Source: SPJN01 sp965229935
Lineage (GTDB): Bacteria; Pseudomonadota; Alphaproteobacteria; SPJN01
DNA length: 64,000 nucleotides
Reading direction: 5' to 3'
Assembly: GCA_965229935.1 (NCBI GenBank)
Contig: CBDDKB010000002.1
Location: forward strand, 496,001 to 560,000
The notes under the pieces are model-generated. The model was not told where the DNA came from, made no database searches, and saw only the letters and a program-made list of their open reading frames with translations. Both the position numbers and the translations under genes were made by a program. Below are positions 24,992-33,561 of the stretch, piece after piece (the first letter of the stretch is position 1; the number at the start of each line of letters is the position of its first letter).

Positions 24992-25093
24992 TGTCATTCC
25001 GGACAGCACCTATAGGTGCGTGATCCGGGGGCTATAGTGCACTTCATCCGCTACAATGGATCCCGGATATGGCTGATGCCATTCCGGGATGAC
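24992..25093. repeat. paired-hairpin intergenic repeat, copy 3
   Basis: Third member of the family at 2816 and 6744. The first hairpin has CCGGA/TCCGG arms with inner GCACC/GGTGC. After a linker, the second has ATCCCGG/CCGGGAT arms with inner ATGGC/GCCAT. TGTCA and ATGAC mark the ends. It lies between the convergent zeta-subunit and purB genes. The compensating changes inside the arms suggest selection for the fold. Confidence 0.7.
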
Positions 25094-25105
25094 TTTTAGG
25101 GAAAG

Positions 25106-25238
25106 TTACTCGCCAAACGCAGCTTTTACTGATTGTGTGTTTGGCTCTTATTACGCGCAACCGGACGCAAAACCGCTTCACACTTTTGCTGGTTGACGCT
25201 TACTCGCCAAACACAGCTTTTACTGTTTGTGTGTTTGA
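25106..25238. repeat. two 39-base direct repeats downstream of purB
   Basis: Positions 25106-25144 and 25200-25238 match at 36 of 39 bases. Read on the minus strand, each ends in an open stretch, NTQTVKAVFGE-stop and NTQSVKAAFGE-stop. The nearer copy is in frame with purB directly after its stop codon. This could be decayed duplication of the purB 3' end or a noncoding repeat; the intervening 55 bases show nothing else. Confidence 0.6.
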
Positions 25239-25241
25239 GTA

Positions 25242-26528
25242 TTACCCAAACACACGGGCGAAAATCGTTTCAACATGCTTGGTGTGATAGCCAAGGTCGA
25301 ACAGCTCTTCCAATTCATCATCTGACAGGATGACCTCTTCGTCGGCTTTCAGCAGGGACAGGAAGTCCTTCCCCTCTAGCCAGACGGGCATGGCATTGCG
25401 CTGGACAAGGCGATAGCTGTCCTCACGGCTGCAACCCTTTTGCGTCAGCGCCAACAATACGCGCTGCGAAAAGACGAGGCCGCCCAGCTTGTTCATATTG
25501 TCCATCATGTGATCAGGATAGACGACCAGCTTTTCAACCACGCCTGCAAGACGGATCAGCGCGAAGTCGAGCGTAACGGTCGCGTCAGGCGCAATACCGC
25601 GTTCGACAGATGAATGGGAAATGTCCCGTTCATGCCACAGGGCAACATTTTCCATGGCCGGGATCACGGCAGAGCGGACCAACCGTGCAAGGCCTGTCAG
25701 GTTCTCTGTCAGTACCGGGTTGCGCTTATGCGGCATGGCTGATGAGCCCTTTTGCCCGGCAGAAAAATATTCCTCAGCCTCCAGCACTTCGGTGCGTTGC
25801 AGGTGACGGATTTCGGTGGCAAGCCGTTCGATGGAGCTGGCGATCACGCCCAATGTTGCAAAGAACATGGCGTGACGGTCGCGCGGGATCACCTGGGTTG
25901 AGACTGGCTCAATCGCAAGGCCCATTTGCTTTGCCACATGTTCTTCAACGCTGGGGTCGATATTGGCGAAGGTGCCGACCGCGCCTGAAATGGCGCAGGT
26001 GGCAATTTCCTTGCGGGCGGCTTCAAGCCGTTCCTTGTTACGCTGGAATTCAGCGTAATAGCCTGCAAGCTTCAAACCAAAAGTGACGGGCTCCGCATGG
26101 ATGCCGTGGCTGCGCCCGATGGTAACAGTATCCTTATGCTCAAGCGCGCGGGTCTTTAGGGCGGCGAGCACCTTATCAAGGTCTTCGAGCAGCAGGTCGG
26201 CGGCACGGGTCAATTGCACATTCAGGCAGGTGTCGAGCACGTCGGAACTGGTCATGCCCTGATGGACAAAGCGTGCCTCTTCCCCCACATGTTCAGCCAG
26301 ATTGGTTAGGAAGGCGATAACGTCATGTTTGACTTCGCGCTCAATCTCGTCAATCCGCTCCACATCAAATGCGCCGCGATCCCAAACTGCTTTCGCTACG
26401 CCTTCGGGGATAACGCCCAGCTCTTCCAACCGTTCGGCGGCATAGGCTTCTATTTCCATCCAGATTTGGAAGCGGGACTCAGGCTCCCAGATTTGAGCCA
26501 TTTCTTGACGTGTATAGCGAGGGATCAT
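25242..26528 (-). CDS. purB: adenylosuccinate lyase
   Basis: Cleaves SAICAR to AICAR and adenylosuccinate to AMP, releasing fumarate both times. The 428-residue fumarase-superfamily protein has the signature loop GSSAMPHKRNP (catalytic serine near 262-263), GRSHGIHAEP with the catalytic His141, and TSSDVLDT. It ends RVFG, one residue shorter than the frequent RVFGE end; an in-frame continuation after the stop ends in VFGE. It starts MIPRYTRQEMAQIWEPESRF, a typical amino end. It is separate from the purC cluster. Confidence 0.97.
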   Translation of the reverse strand: MIPRYTRQEMAQIWEPESRFQIWMEIEAYAAERLEELGVIPEGVAKAVWDRGAFDVERIDEIEREVKHDVIAFLTNLAEHVGEEARFVHQGMTSSDVLDTCLNVQLTRAADLLLEDLDKVLAALKTRALEHKDTVTIGRSHGIHAEPVTFGLKLAGYYAEFQRNKERLEAARKEIATCAISGAVGTFANIDPSVEEHVAKQMGLAIEPVSTQVIPRDRHAMFFATLGVIASSIERLATEIRHLQRTEVLEAEEYFSAGQKGSSAMPHKRNPVLTENLTGLARLVRSAVIPAMENVALWHERDISHSSVERGIAPDATVTLDFALIRLAGVVEKLVVYPDHMMDNMNKLGGLVFSQRVLLALTQKGCSREDSYRLVQRNAMPVWLEGKDFLSLLKADEEVILSDDELEELFDLGYHTKHVETIFARVFG

Positions 26529-26600
26529 GCGGATCGGCTTTCTGATGAGTGAAATGATAGGCAGGGGTTAGCGCAACGGGGCCCGGGCGGCAAGTCTGTA

Positions 26601-27182
26601 TTATGTCGCCCAGTCGGGCTCAGACTTATGCGTATGGTCAAACGGTTCGTCCAACAGGGCGATGGCGCGGAATTGCCCGACAATCGCCGCAGTGGGTGCG
26701 TGGATCTGATAGCGGCCAAGGCGTAGGCGCTGCACCCCTTGTGGCGTCTCAAACCCCTTGGGCCGTGCCAGATGAGCTAGGCAAAAGCGGTGGATTTTGC
26801 GCACTTCGACAGGATCGGGCGTCAGGTGGGGCCGCGTGCCTGCCCAGAACACAAAGGGATGGATGGCAAACCCTGTATGGGTCAAATAGGGATCAAGCGC
26901 GCCGATTTGGCTGTCGGGGGTGAGGGTGAGGCCAATCTCCTCCTCCGTCTCACGCAAGGCAGCCTCAAGTGGGGTTTCGCCTGCATCCAGCCTGCCGCCG
27001 GGCAGGGCCCATTGTCCCGCATGGCGGCGCAATCCACGGGCGCGCTGGGTCAGGAAAAAGCGAAGGTGCGCCCCATCCTGTTCAAGGATGATGGCAACGG
27101 CGGCTTCTCGCTCAGGTGTTTGGGTTAGCGGTAACGCCGCATAATCGGCAAGGCGCCCCCGAATAGTGTCGATCGTGGGCAT
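26601..27182 (-). CDS. Nudix hydrolase, CoA pyrophosphatase-like
   Basis: A 193-residue Nudix protein. The Nudix box GRLDAGETPLEAALRETEEE (residues 63-82, continuing IGL) is intact for metal-dependent pyrophosphate cleavage. The preceding FFLTQRARGLRRHAGQWALPGG resembles the CoA-pyrophosphatase signature of the NudL/YeaB group, so CoA or related nucleotides are the likely substrates; this is inference. Its ATG begins one base after the radC stop, so the two genes form one transcript. Confidence 0.85.
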   Translation of the reverse strand: MPTIDTIRGRLADYAALPLTQTPEREAAVAIILEQDGAHLRFFLTQRARGLRRHAGQWALPGGRLDAGETPLEAALRETEEEIGLTLTPDSQIGALDPYLTHTGFAIHPFVFWAGTRPHLTPDPVEVRKIHRFCLAHLARPKGFETPQGVQRLRLGRYQIHAPTAAIVGQFRAIALLDEPFDHTHKSEPDWAT

Positions 27183-27183
27183 A

Positions 27184-27876
27184 TCAGATCAGGTCCAATG
27201 CCTTGAAGCTGGCATGCATCCCTTTGCCGATAATCACATGATCATGCACCTGAATACCAAGGGAGGCACCGGCGTCGATAATCTCCTTCGTCATGGCGAT
27301 ATCAGCGCGGGAAGGGGTCGGGTCACCAGATGGGTGATTGTGCACAAGAATGATCGCTGCGGCGTTCAGGGCGACAGCACGCTTCATCACCTCGCGCACA
27401 TAGACCGGGGCGTGATCGACCGTGCCTTTGGATTGTAGCTCGTCCGCGATCAGGCGGTTTTTCTTATCGAGGAACAGGATGCGGAATTGTTCGACAGGCT
27501 CATGCGCCATGATGGTTTGGCAGTAATCAAGCAAGGCCCGCCAGCTTGACAGAGCCGGGCGGTTCATCACCTTGCCTTGCGCCAATTTCTGCGCGGTGGC
27601 CTGCACGATACGGAATTCGGTGACGGCAGCGTCGCCCAATCCCTTGATCTGTTTCAGCCGATCAGGGTCGGCGCTGATCACATCGGCAAAGCTGCCAAAT
27701 GTGTCGATCAGTTTTTTGGCAAGCGGTTTGACATCGCCGCGCGGATTGGCGCGAAACAAGACAAGCTCAAGCAATTCATAGTCTGCCAGCGCGTCTGTCC
27801 CGCCTTCTAAAAAGCGTTCCCGCAACCGTTGGCGGTGACCATGAAAATGCGGTGCGTCTTTCGAGGCGTCCGTCAT
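27184..27876 (-). CDS. radC: RadC-family JAB-domain protein
   Basis: A 230-residue RadC homologue. A helix-hairpin-helix-like amino half (DRLKQIKGLGDAAVTEF near residues 68-84) precedes a JAB/MPN metalloprotease-like domain with the metal-binding VHNHPSGDPTPSRAD. Despite its name, a role in DNA repair is not established. It lies between map and the Nudix gene, all on the minus strand with small gaps. Confidence 0.93.
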   Translation of the reverse strand: MTDASKDAPHFHGHRQRLRERFLEGGTDALADYELLELVLFRANPRGDVKPLAKKLIDTFGSFADVISADPDRLKQIKGLGDAAVTEFRIVQATAQKLAQGKVMNRPALSSWRALLDYCQTIMAHEPVEQFRILFLDKKNRLIADELQSKGTVDHAPVYVREVMKRAVALNAAAIILVHNHPSGDPTPSRADIAMTKEIIDAGASLGIQVHDHVIIGKGMHASFKALDLI

Positions 27877-27891
27877 AAGGCGGCTGTCCGA

Positions 27892-28716
27892 TCAACTGGT
27901 ATAGGGCGGCCTGTCCAGCCCCGCTGGGGATTTGGTGAAAATCTCCACTCCGTCTGCGGTGACGCCGATAGAATGTTCAAACTGGGCAGACAGGCTGCGG
28001 TCGCGCGACACGGCGGTCCAGCCATCACGCAGAATTTTCGCGTGCGGCTTGCCCTGATTGACCATCGGTTCAATGGTAAAGAACATGCCTTCTTTCAGCA
28101 CAAGCCCTTCGCCCGGCTTGCCATAATGCAGCACATTGGGATTGTCGTGGAACACACGGCCAAGGCCATGGCCACAAAAATCCGTCACAATGGAATAGCG
28201 TTGCGCTTCGGCATAGGACTGGATCGCGTGGCCGATATCGCCAAGGGTGGCACCGGGCTTCACAACCTCGATCCCGCGCATCATGGCTTCATAGGTGCAA
28301 TCAACCAGCTTGGTCGCCTTCAAGGGTACATCGCCGATTAAATACATGCGGCTTGTGTCGCCATGCCAGCCATCGACAATCACGGTTACATCGATATTGA
28401 CGATCTGGCCGCTTTTTAGCGGCTTGTCATCGGGGATGCCGTGACAGATCACATGATTGATAGAGGTGCAGACGGTTTTCGGATAGCCGCGATAATTCAG
28501 ACAGGCGGGCACAGCCTTATGATCCAAAATGAAATCATAGCACAGCTTGTCAATCTGGTTCGTTGTGATCCCCGGCTTGACGTGGGGCACCAACATATCA
28601 AGACAGGCGGCTGCCAGCTTACCTGCAGCGCGCATGCCTTCAAAATCTGCGGGCCCGTGCAATCTGACCGCATTGGTCTTTGTCAGGGGCATGTCGTCGG
28701 CGTCCATGTAACTCAT
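27892..28716 (-). CDS. map: methionine aminopeptidase, type I
   Basis: Removes the initiator methionine from new proteins. The 274-residue enzyme shows all five metal ligands in order: Asp in VNIDVTVI, Asp in HGDTSRMY, His in FCGHGLGR, Glu in FTIEPMV and Glu in AQFEHSIGV. The start at 28716 gives MSYMDADDMPLTK; a later ATG is possible. It is 16 bases upstream of radC in the same direction. Confidence 0.96.
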   Translation of the reverse strand: MSYMDADDMPLTKTNAVRLHGPADFEGMRAAGKLAAACLDMLVPHVKPGITTNQIDKLCYDFILDHKAVPACLNYRGYPKTVCTSINHVICHGIPDDKPLKSGQIVNIDVTVIVDGWHGDTSRMYLIGDVPLKATKLVDCTYEAMMRGIEVVKPGATLGDIGHAIQSYAEAQRYSIVTDFCGHGLGRVFHDNPNVLHYGKPGEGLVLKEGMFFTIEPMVNQGKPHAKILRDGWTAVSRDRSLSAQFEHSIGVTADGVEIFTKSPAGLDRPPYTS

Positions 28717-28764
28717 CTTACTTCTGTCTTGTCTGTCCTGCCTGAACGAGCCTCACTGTGTTGG

Positions 28765-29475
28765 CTAGTCAGTTATGGCAGGGTGTGTCTGTGCCAGTTT
28801 GATCGCATCGGGGCTAGGGGACCATGCATAGCATAATCGTTCAACCCCTGTGTTCAGGGCATCTTTTAAGCCCTTATCATAGGCGGGATCAATGTCTGCG
28901 GCTATGCAAAATCCGTCGCAGTCTGCCCGCATGACGGCGTAAAACATTACCGCGCGATGGCTTTTTGCCACCTCATTCTGTAATTCCACCAAATGTTTGG
29001 CCCCACGGGCGGTTTTGGAATCGGGGAATTCAGCCAAACCGGGTTTCCGGGACAGGGTGACAGACTTGACCTCGACATAGCAGGGCGGTTTGCCGTCCCC
29101 CTCTAAAAGCAGGTCGATCCGGCTGTTTTCGCCATATTTCACCTCCCGCCTGATTGTGTCATAGCCGGCAAGTTCGGGGATTTGCCCTGCTGCAATCGCC
29201 GCCTCTACCAGCCCATTGGCAAAGCCTGTATTGACCACCACCGGGGCGTCTTGTTGACCACTGGCGAGTTGCCATGACCAGCGTAGTTTGCGCTTGGGAT
29301 TGCCTGAATCTTCGATCCAGATGGTGCTACCCGGTTCCGCAAGACCCATCATACTGCCGGGATTGGCGACATGGACCGTCATCTCCTGCCCGTCATCAAG
29401 GCGCACATCAGCCATGAAGCGCTTATACCGTTTCAACAGTGTGGCGCGGGTCAGGGGTGGGGAGAATTCAGTCAT
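28765..29475 (-). CDS. sfsA: DNA/RNA nuclease-like protein SfsA
   Basis: A 236-residue SfsA homologue (E. coli 234). It was first described as a regulator of maltose genes; the carboxyl half has a restriction-endonuclease-like fold, visible in the ENSRIDLLLEG and CYVEVKSVTL blocks that supply acidic and lysine active-site residues. The amino half has VHVANPGSMMGLAEPGS. Its biochemical role remains unclear. It heads the sfsA-map-radC-Nudix minus-strand group. Confidence 0.93.
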   Translation of the reverse strand: MTEFSPPLTRATLLKRYKRFMADVRLDDGQEMTVHVANPGSMMGLAEPGSTIWIEDSGNPKRKLRWSWQLASGQQDAPVVVNTGFANGLVEAAIAAGQIPELAGYDTIRREVKYGENSRIDLLLEGDGKPPCYVEVKSVTLSRKPGLAEFPDSKTARGAKHLVELQNEVAKSHRAVMFYAVMRADCDGFCIAADIDPAYDKGLKDALNTGVERLCYAWSPSPDAIKLAQTHPAITD

Positions 29476-29527
29476 GGTCTGGACGGGCTTCTATGCTAGA
29501 GTTTCGTCAGTAACGAATAGGCGATTC

Positions 29528-30271
29528 ATGACCCACAAAGCAAATCCAACCGCGGCAATCATTGTGATCGGGGATGAAATCCTGTCAGGCCGCACGCAGG
29601 ACACGAATACGAACACGATCGCGACCTTTCTGACGGAACGGGGCATCGACCTGCGTGAAACGCGCACCATCCCGGACGAGATCGACGTGATTGTCCGCCA
29701 TGTGAATGAACTGCGCGGTGCCTATGATCATGTGTTTACCACGGGCGGCATCGGCCCGACCCATGATGATATTACCGCCGATGCGGTCGCCAAGGCGTTC
29801 GGTGTTGATCTGCCGATTGATGACCGCGCATGGGCGATATTGGATGATCACTATCCCCCCGGCGAATTTACCGAGGCACGCCAACGCATGGCCCGCATCC
29901 CCGTGGGGGGTGAGTTGATTGATAATCCAGTTAGCCGCGCGCCGGGCATTCGGATGGGCAATGTCTATGTGATGGCCGGGGTGCCCGCAATCATGACCGC
30001 CATGCTTGCCTCCTTGGAGCCATTGTTGGATGGCGGCCCGCCCATGCTCTCCGCCACTGTGACGGTCGATGGCCCTGAAGGGCATATCGGCATGGGGCTG
30101 AAGGATATCGCGGCAGAGTTTCCCGATGTCTCCATCGGCTCCTATCCCTATTATCGGGAGGCACGCTATGGCACCAATCTGGTCGCCCGCAGCCGGGAAC
30201 AAGCAAGGCTTGATCAGGCGGTGGCGGCAGTAAAAGCCATGCTGACAGAAATGGGGATAGGTTTTTCTTGA
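29528..30271 (+). CDS. CinA-N/molybdopterin-binding domain protein
   Basis: A 247-residue protein with the MoCF_biosynth fold. It starts MTHKANPTAAIIVIGDEILSG, the CinA amino-terminal signature, and contains VFTTGGIGPTHDDIT. It has only the amino-terminal domain and lacks the PncC-type nicotinamide-nucleotide deamidase domain of full CinA. Single-domain versions are common in alphaproteobacteria; their substrate is uncertain. The reading frame extends upstream to 29288, but that part is the reverse of sfsA; ATG 29528 is the true start. Confidence 0.9.
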   Translation: MTHKANPTAAIIVIGDEILSGRTQDTNTNTIATFLTERGIDLRETRTIPDEIDVIVRHVNELRGAYDHVFTTGGIGPTHDDITADAVAKAFGVDLPIDDRAWAILDDHYPPGEFTEARQRMARIPVGGELIDNPVSRAPGIRMGNVYVMAGVPAIMTAMLASLEPLLDGGPPMLSATVTVDGPEGHIGMGLKDIAAEFPDVSIGSYPYYREARYGTNLVARSREQARLDQAVAAVKAMLTEMGIGFS

Positions 30272-30347
30272 GAATCCTTGGCAGGGGGGCTATCCCTCTG
30301 TCACATTTTCCGGCCCGCTCCCATTTTGGTGAAGCGCGCCGCGCCGT

Positions 30348-30433
30348 GCGGGCGTGATGGAATGGTAGACATAACAGACTTAAAATCTGTGGGCCGTATG
30401 GCCGTGGGGGTTCAAGTCCCCCCGCCCGCACCA
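30348..30433 (+). tRNA. tRNA-Leu, anticodon UAA
   Basis: A class II tRNA. Acceptor stem GCGGGCG (30348-30354) pairs with CGCCCGC (30423-30429), then discriminator A and an encoded CCA (30431-30433). Anticodon stem ACAGA/TCTGT flanks loop CTTAAAA with anticodon TAA at 30381-30383. The long variable arm GGGCCGTATGGCCGT and the T-loop GGTTCAAGTCC are clear. It reads UUA and UUG codons. No integrase or truncated 3' repeat is nearby. Confidence 0.97.
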
Positions 30434-30547
30434 AATAAAATCACTATAGTCCACTCCAATAAAATCCATGACAGGCGCGTGGCGGCGCGTTAGTCTGCGG
30501 CTTCTGATATTTTGATAGTCACAAACTGACAGAAATAGGGGGACGCA

Positions 30548-31783
30548 ATGTCTGTAGATCGTTTGAAATTCGGGGCCTTTATGGCGCCATTCCATCCCAC
30601 CGAAGAAAATCCCATGCTGTGCCTTGAGCGCGATTTGGAACTGACCGAATGGATGGACAAGCTTGGCTATGACGAAATCTGGTTTGGGGAGCATCATTCC
30701 GCAGGCTATGAAATCATTGCCAGCCCGGAAATCATGATTGCCATGGCGGCCCCGCGCACCAAGCATATCAAGCTGGGCACAGGCGTCAGCTCGCTGCCCT
30801 ATCATCATCCCTTGATGCTTGCTGACCGGATCATGCAGCTTGATTATTACACCCGTGGCCGTGTCATGTTCGGCATGGGCCCCGGCGCGCTGCCCTCTGA
30901 CGCCTTTATGATGGGCATCAACCCGCAGAACCAGCGTGACATGATGGACGAGGCGGTTGAGGCGATTGTGCCCCTGCTACGCGGTGAAACTGTGACCATG
31001 AAAACCGATTGGTTTGAGTTGAACGAAGCGCGCTTGCAGCTTGTCCCTTACAATCGCGACGGGATCGACATGTGCGTGGCCAGCCAGGTGTCACCGACAG
31101 GGGCAACGGCTGCGGGGCGTCACGGCATCGGGCTTTTGTCAATTGGCGCGACCAATGCGGGCGGCTTTAACTCTCTGGCACCCAACTGGGCAATTGCCGA
31201 AAAGACAGCGGCAGAACATGGCCAAACCGTTGATCGCGACAAGTGGCGCTTGGTCGGCCCGATGCATATTGCCGAAACACGGGAAAAGGCGCGCGAGAAT
31301 GTCCGCTTTGGCGTTGAAAAATGGTTGAGCTATTTTAACGATGTGGCGGCACTGCCGCTGGCCCCGCAGGATGGGTCAGACCCGGTAGATGCCCTGATTG
31401 ACAGCGGCATGGCGGTTATCGGCACACCCGAAGACGCGATTGCGCAGATCGAACGGTTGCAGGAACAGTCCGGCGGCTTTGGTGCCTTTTTGCAGATGGC
31501 GCAGAACTGGGCCGACTTTGAGGAGACCAAGCGGTCCTATGAATTGATGGCCCGCTATGTCTTCCCGCATTTCCAAAATCTGAATGTGAACCGGAAAGCC
31601 AGCTATGACTGGGCTGCAGAAAATCGCCCGGTCTTTATTGGTGAAGTGCAGAAGGCAATTGAAAAACGCGTCATGGACTATGCTGTTGACCGTATGGGCA
31701 AGGGCGATGCAGAGAATGACGAGTATCTGCAAAACATGGCCAAGATGGCAGCAGACAATGCAGCGAAGGAAGCAGGCGAATAG
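30548..31783 (+). CDS. LLM-class flavin-dependent oxidoreductase (luciferase-like)
   Basis: A 411-residue luciferase-like monooxygenase, a TIM-barrel using reduced flavin. The amino end LKFGAFMAPFHPTEENPML and the block DEIWFGEHHSAGYEI match proteins often annotated as limonene monooxygenase-like. KLGTGVSSLPYHHPLMLADR is the family core. The real substrate is unknown. It stands alone after tRNA-Leu and ends at a strong terminator. The family often acts with a separate NAD(P)H:flavin reductase, none of which is nearby. Confidence 0.88.
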   Translation: MSVDRLKFGAFMAPFHPTEENPMLCLERDLELTEWMDKLGYDEIWFGEHHSAGYEIIASPEIMIAMAAPRTKHIKLGTGVSSLPYHHPLMLADRIMQLDYYTRGRVMFGMGPGALPSDAFMMGINPQNQRDMMDEAVEAIVPLLRGETVTMKTDWFELNEARLQLVPYNRDGIDMCVASQVSPTGATAAGRHGIGLLSIGATNAGGFNSLAPNWAIAEKTAAEHGQTVDRDKWRLVGPMHIAETREKARENVRFGVEKWLSYFNDVAALPLAPQDGSDPVDALIDSGMAVIGTPEDAIAQIERLQEQSGGFGAFLQMAQNWADFEETKRSYELMARYVFPHFQNLNVNRKASYDWAAENRPVFIGEVQKAIEKRVMDYAVDRMGKGDAENDEYLQNMAKMAADNAAKEAGE

Positions 31784-31813
31784 GCTGCTTTCTTCCCTGA
31801 CGCAGACATGATT

Positions 31814-31845
31814 AAGGCCGGTGCACTGTCACCGGCCTTTTTATT
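31814..31845 (+). terminator. intrinsic terminator after the luciferase-like gene
   Basis: AAGGCCGGTG (31814-31823) pairs perfectly with CACCGGCCTT (31830-31839) around a six-base loop, followed by a T-rich tract. It lies 30 bases after the stop, between convergent genes. Confidence 0.92.
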
Positions 31846-31865
31846 TGTTGGTGTCTGATGCGCCG

Positions 31866-32654
31866 CTAGGCAAAGCGGGCAGAGATCCGCGTTTGCATTT
31901 TTTGGATGCGCCGTTCAAGCCGCGCGGCATTGTTTGCATGCTTCATATAAAGACGCGGGTGGGAGATGCCAAACTGCCCGCGCACTTCGTCCACGGGCCG
32001 TTCCATCATGCTTTCCCAATCTTCGGCCAACAACCAATTGGCGGTGGCGCCGTTTAAATAAGCCTCCATCAAAACGCGATAGGCAGGGACGTCGCGGTCC
32101 ACCAGCTTAGCCACCGTCGCAGCGGTGATGGAGATAAAGGCAAAGCCGGGATTGCGGATTTGCGCGAATGAAAAGAACAGGATGCTCATCTCCCCCAGCA
32201 CATCGCGGCCATAGCCTGTTGTGACATGCCATAGGTCATGCAGGTCGCGGAAGCGAGCAGACAGCGCGGCGACCTCAGGCAATTTTTCAATATCTTCGAC
32301 GCGGTGTTTGGTGCCTTCGTTTACCGCGTCGACCAACCCATCAGCGCTGAGATTTTCTTGATAAACAAACTCGTAATAGCTGCGGCCCAAACTGCCTTCG
32401 GGGCATTGGGAGAGATAGTCGCGATCCTGCAAAATGCGTAGCAGGCCATCACGGTCGGCAAGGGCGCGTTCACCTATCGGGGTTTTGGCAAAGCGGCGCG
32501 CGGCCTTGTCATTCGCGTTTGCGCCCAATGCGGCGATGATTTTGACGATGCCGCCGGTATTTTCCTTGGACTTGGCAACTTCAACAATGCCTTGTGCCAG
32601 AAGGTCGATACGTTCCCGTGCCTCGCCAAAGCGTGCCGTGATTGAAAGGGCCAT
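31866..32654 (-). CDS. Coq4-family ubiquinone biosynthesis protein
   Basis: A 262-residue homologue of eukaryotic COQ4. The signature metal-binding motif is complete: His139, Asp140, His143 and Glu155 in LHDLWHVTTGYGRDVLGE. COQ4 has been linked to removal of the C1 carboxyl group of the quinone head group; the bacterial role is inferred. ATG 32654 follows GGGAG at good spacing; an in-frame TTG at 32669 is less likely. Ubiquinone is also the acceptor of the electron-transfer flavoprotein oxidoreductase encoded at 49252-50922. It is not in an operon with other ubi genes. Confidence 0.88.
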   Translation of the reverse strand: MALSITARFGEARERIDLLAQGIVEVAKSKENTGGIVKIIAALGANANDKAARRFAKTPIGERALADRDGLLRILQDRDYLSQCPEGSLGRSYYEFVYQENLSADGLVDAVNEGTKHRVEDIEKLPEVAALSARFRDLHDLWHVTTGYGRDVLGEMSILFFSFAQIRNPGFAFISITAATVAKLVDRDVPAYRVLMEAYLNGATANWLLAEDWESMMERPVDEVRGQFGISHPRLYMKHANNAARLERRIQKMQTRISARFA

Positions 32655-32765
32655 TGGTCTCACTCCCAAATTTGGTGCCTACAGGGTCACCTTGCCTGCA
32701 GGTCAGTTATTACTTGGCGGTAAGGTTAGGGCTGATAGAAGCGCTTTGTAAACCGGAAATATCAC

Positions 32766-32798
32766 AAAAAAAGGCCCGGTCCGTGAGGGCCGAGCCTT
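32766..32798 (-). terminator. intrinsic terminator after phoU
   Basis: On the minus strand AAGGCTCGG pairs with CCGGGCCTT (one G-T pair) around a ten-base loop and is followed by seven T. It lies just after the phoU stop and closes the pst-phoU transcript. Confidence 0.85.
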
Positions 32799-32821
32799 GA
32801 ATTCATTAAATAATTTTGGAT

Positions 32822-33529
32822 TTAGTTGCCAACTTCATCGGTTTTAGGCCGATTATCCGGGGGTGTTTCGCCCAAAATGTGGAAGTGGATTTCCTCTGCA
32901 ATATTGGTGCAGTGATCGCCGATTCGTTCAAAGTTTTTGGCAATCATCAGGATATGGGCAGCATCTTCCAAATGGTCAGGGTTCTTGCGCATGAATTTCA
33001 GAATGCGGGCATGCGCCTCGGTATGAAGCTCATCAAGCTCAGCATCCGCCTCCCACACCGTCAGGGCAAGGGCCGGGTCACGTTTCAACCGCGCCTCCAT
33101 CACAGACCGCAGCAGGCTTTCGGCCATCATGCCCATTTCAACCAGCGCCTTGCGTACCTTGCCGGACGTGTCGGGGGCATCCAACGTGCGCGTACGGCGG
33201 GCGATATTTTTGGCGTAATCCCCGATCCGCTCAAGATAGGTGGAGATTTGCAGGCTTGAGATCAGTTCACGCAAATCAACCGCCATGGGCTGACGGCGGG
33301 CGATCACTTCAACGATCAGGTCGTGAACTTCTTTTTCCAGTCCATCAACCATCGCGTCGGCGTCGATCACTGTTTTTGCGGCCGCAAGGTCACCAGTATC
33401 AAAGGCGCGGGTGGCCATTGATAATTGTTCTGCGGCGGTGGCGGCCATGCGTTGCAGCAACTTGTTGATGGCCTCAAGGTCATCATCAAATGCCTGTGCA
33501 ATATGGCCTTCTGCTGTTGTGCCGGTCAT
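32822..33529 (-). CDS. phoU: phosphate transport system regulatory protein PhoU
   Basis: PhoU links the Pst transporter to the PhoR/PhoB two-component system and keeps it silent when phosphate is plentiful. The 235-residue all-helical protein has two PhoU repeats, seen in AFDDDLEAINKLLQRMAATA and LISSLQISTYLERIGDYAKN, then again around HILMIAKNFERIGDHCTNIAE. The (E)RIGD(Y/H)xxN motif occurs in both halves and binds metals. It is the last gene of the pstC-pstA-pstB-phoU operon. phoB and phoR are not in the window. Confidence 0.96.
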   Translation of the reverse strand: MTGTTAEGHIAQAFDDDLEAINKLLQRMAATAAEQLSMATRAFDTGDLAAAKTVIDADAMVDGLEKEVHDLIVEVIARRQPMAVDLRELISSLQISTYLERIGDYAKNIARRTRTLDAPDTSGKVRKALVEMGMMAESLLRSVMEARLKRDPALALTVWEADAELDELHTEAHARILKFMRKNPDHLEDAAHILMIAKNFERIGDHCTNIAEEIHFHILGETPPDNRPKTDEVGN

Positions 33530-33561
33530 ATCCGGTTATCTCCCTTAACAGGCGCTATCTA

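Noticed and set aside
30348..30433. tRNA-Leu as an integration site for a genomic island
   Set aside because: No integrase, no repeated tRNA 3' end and ordinary housekeeping genes on both sides.
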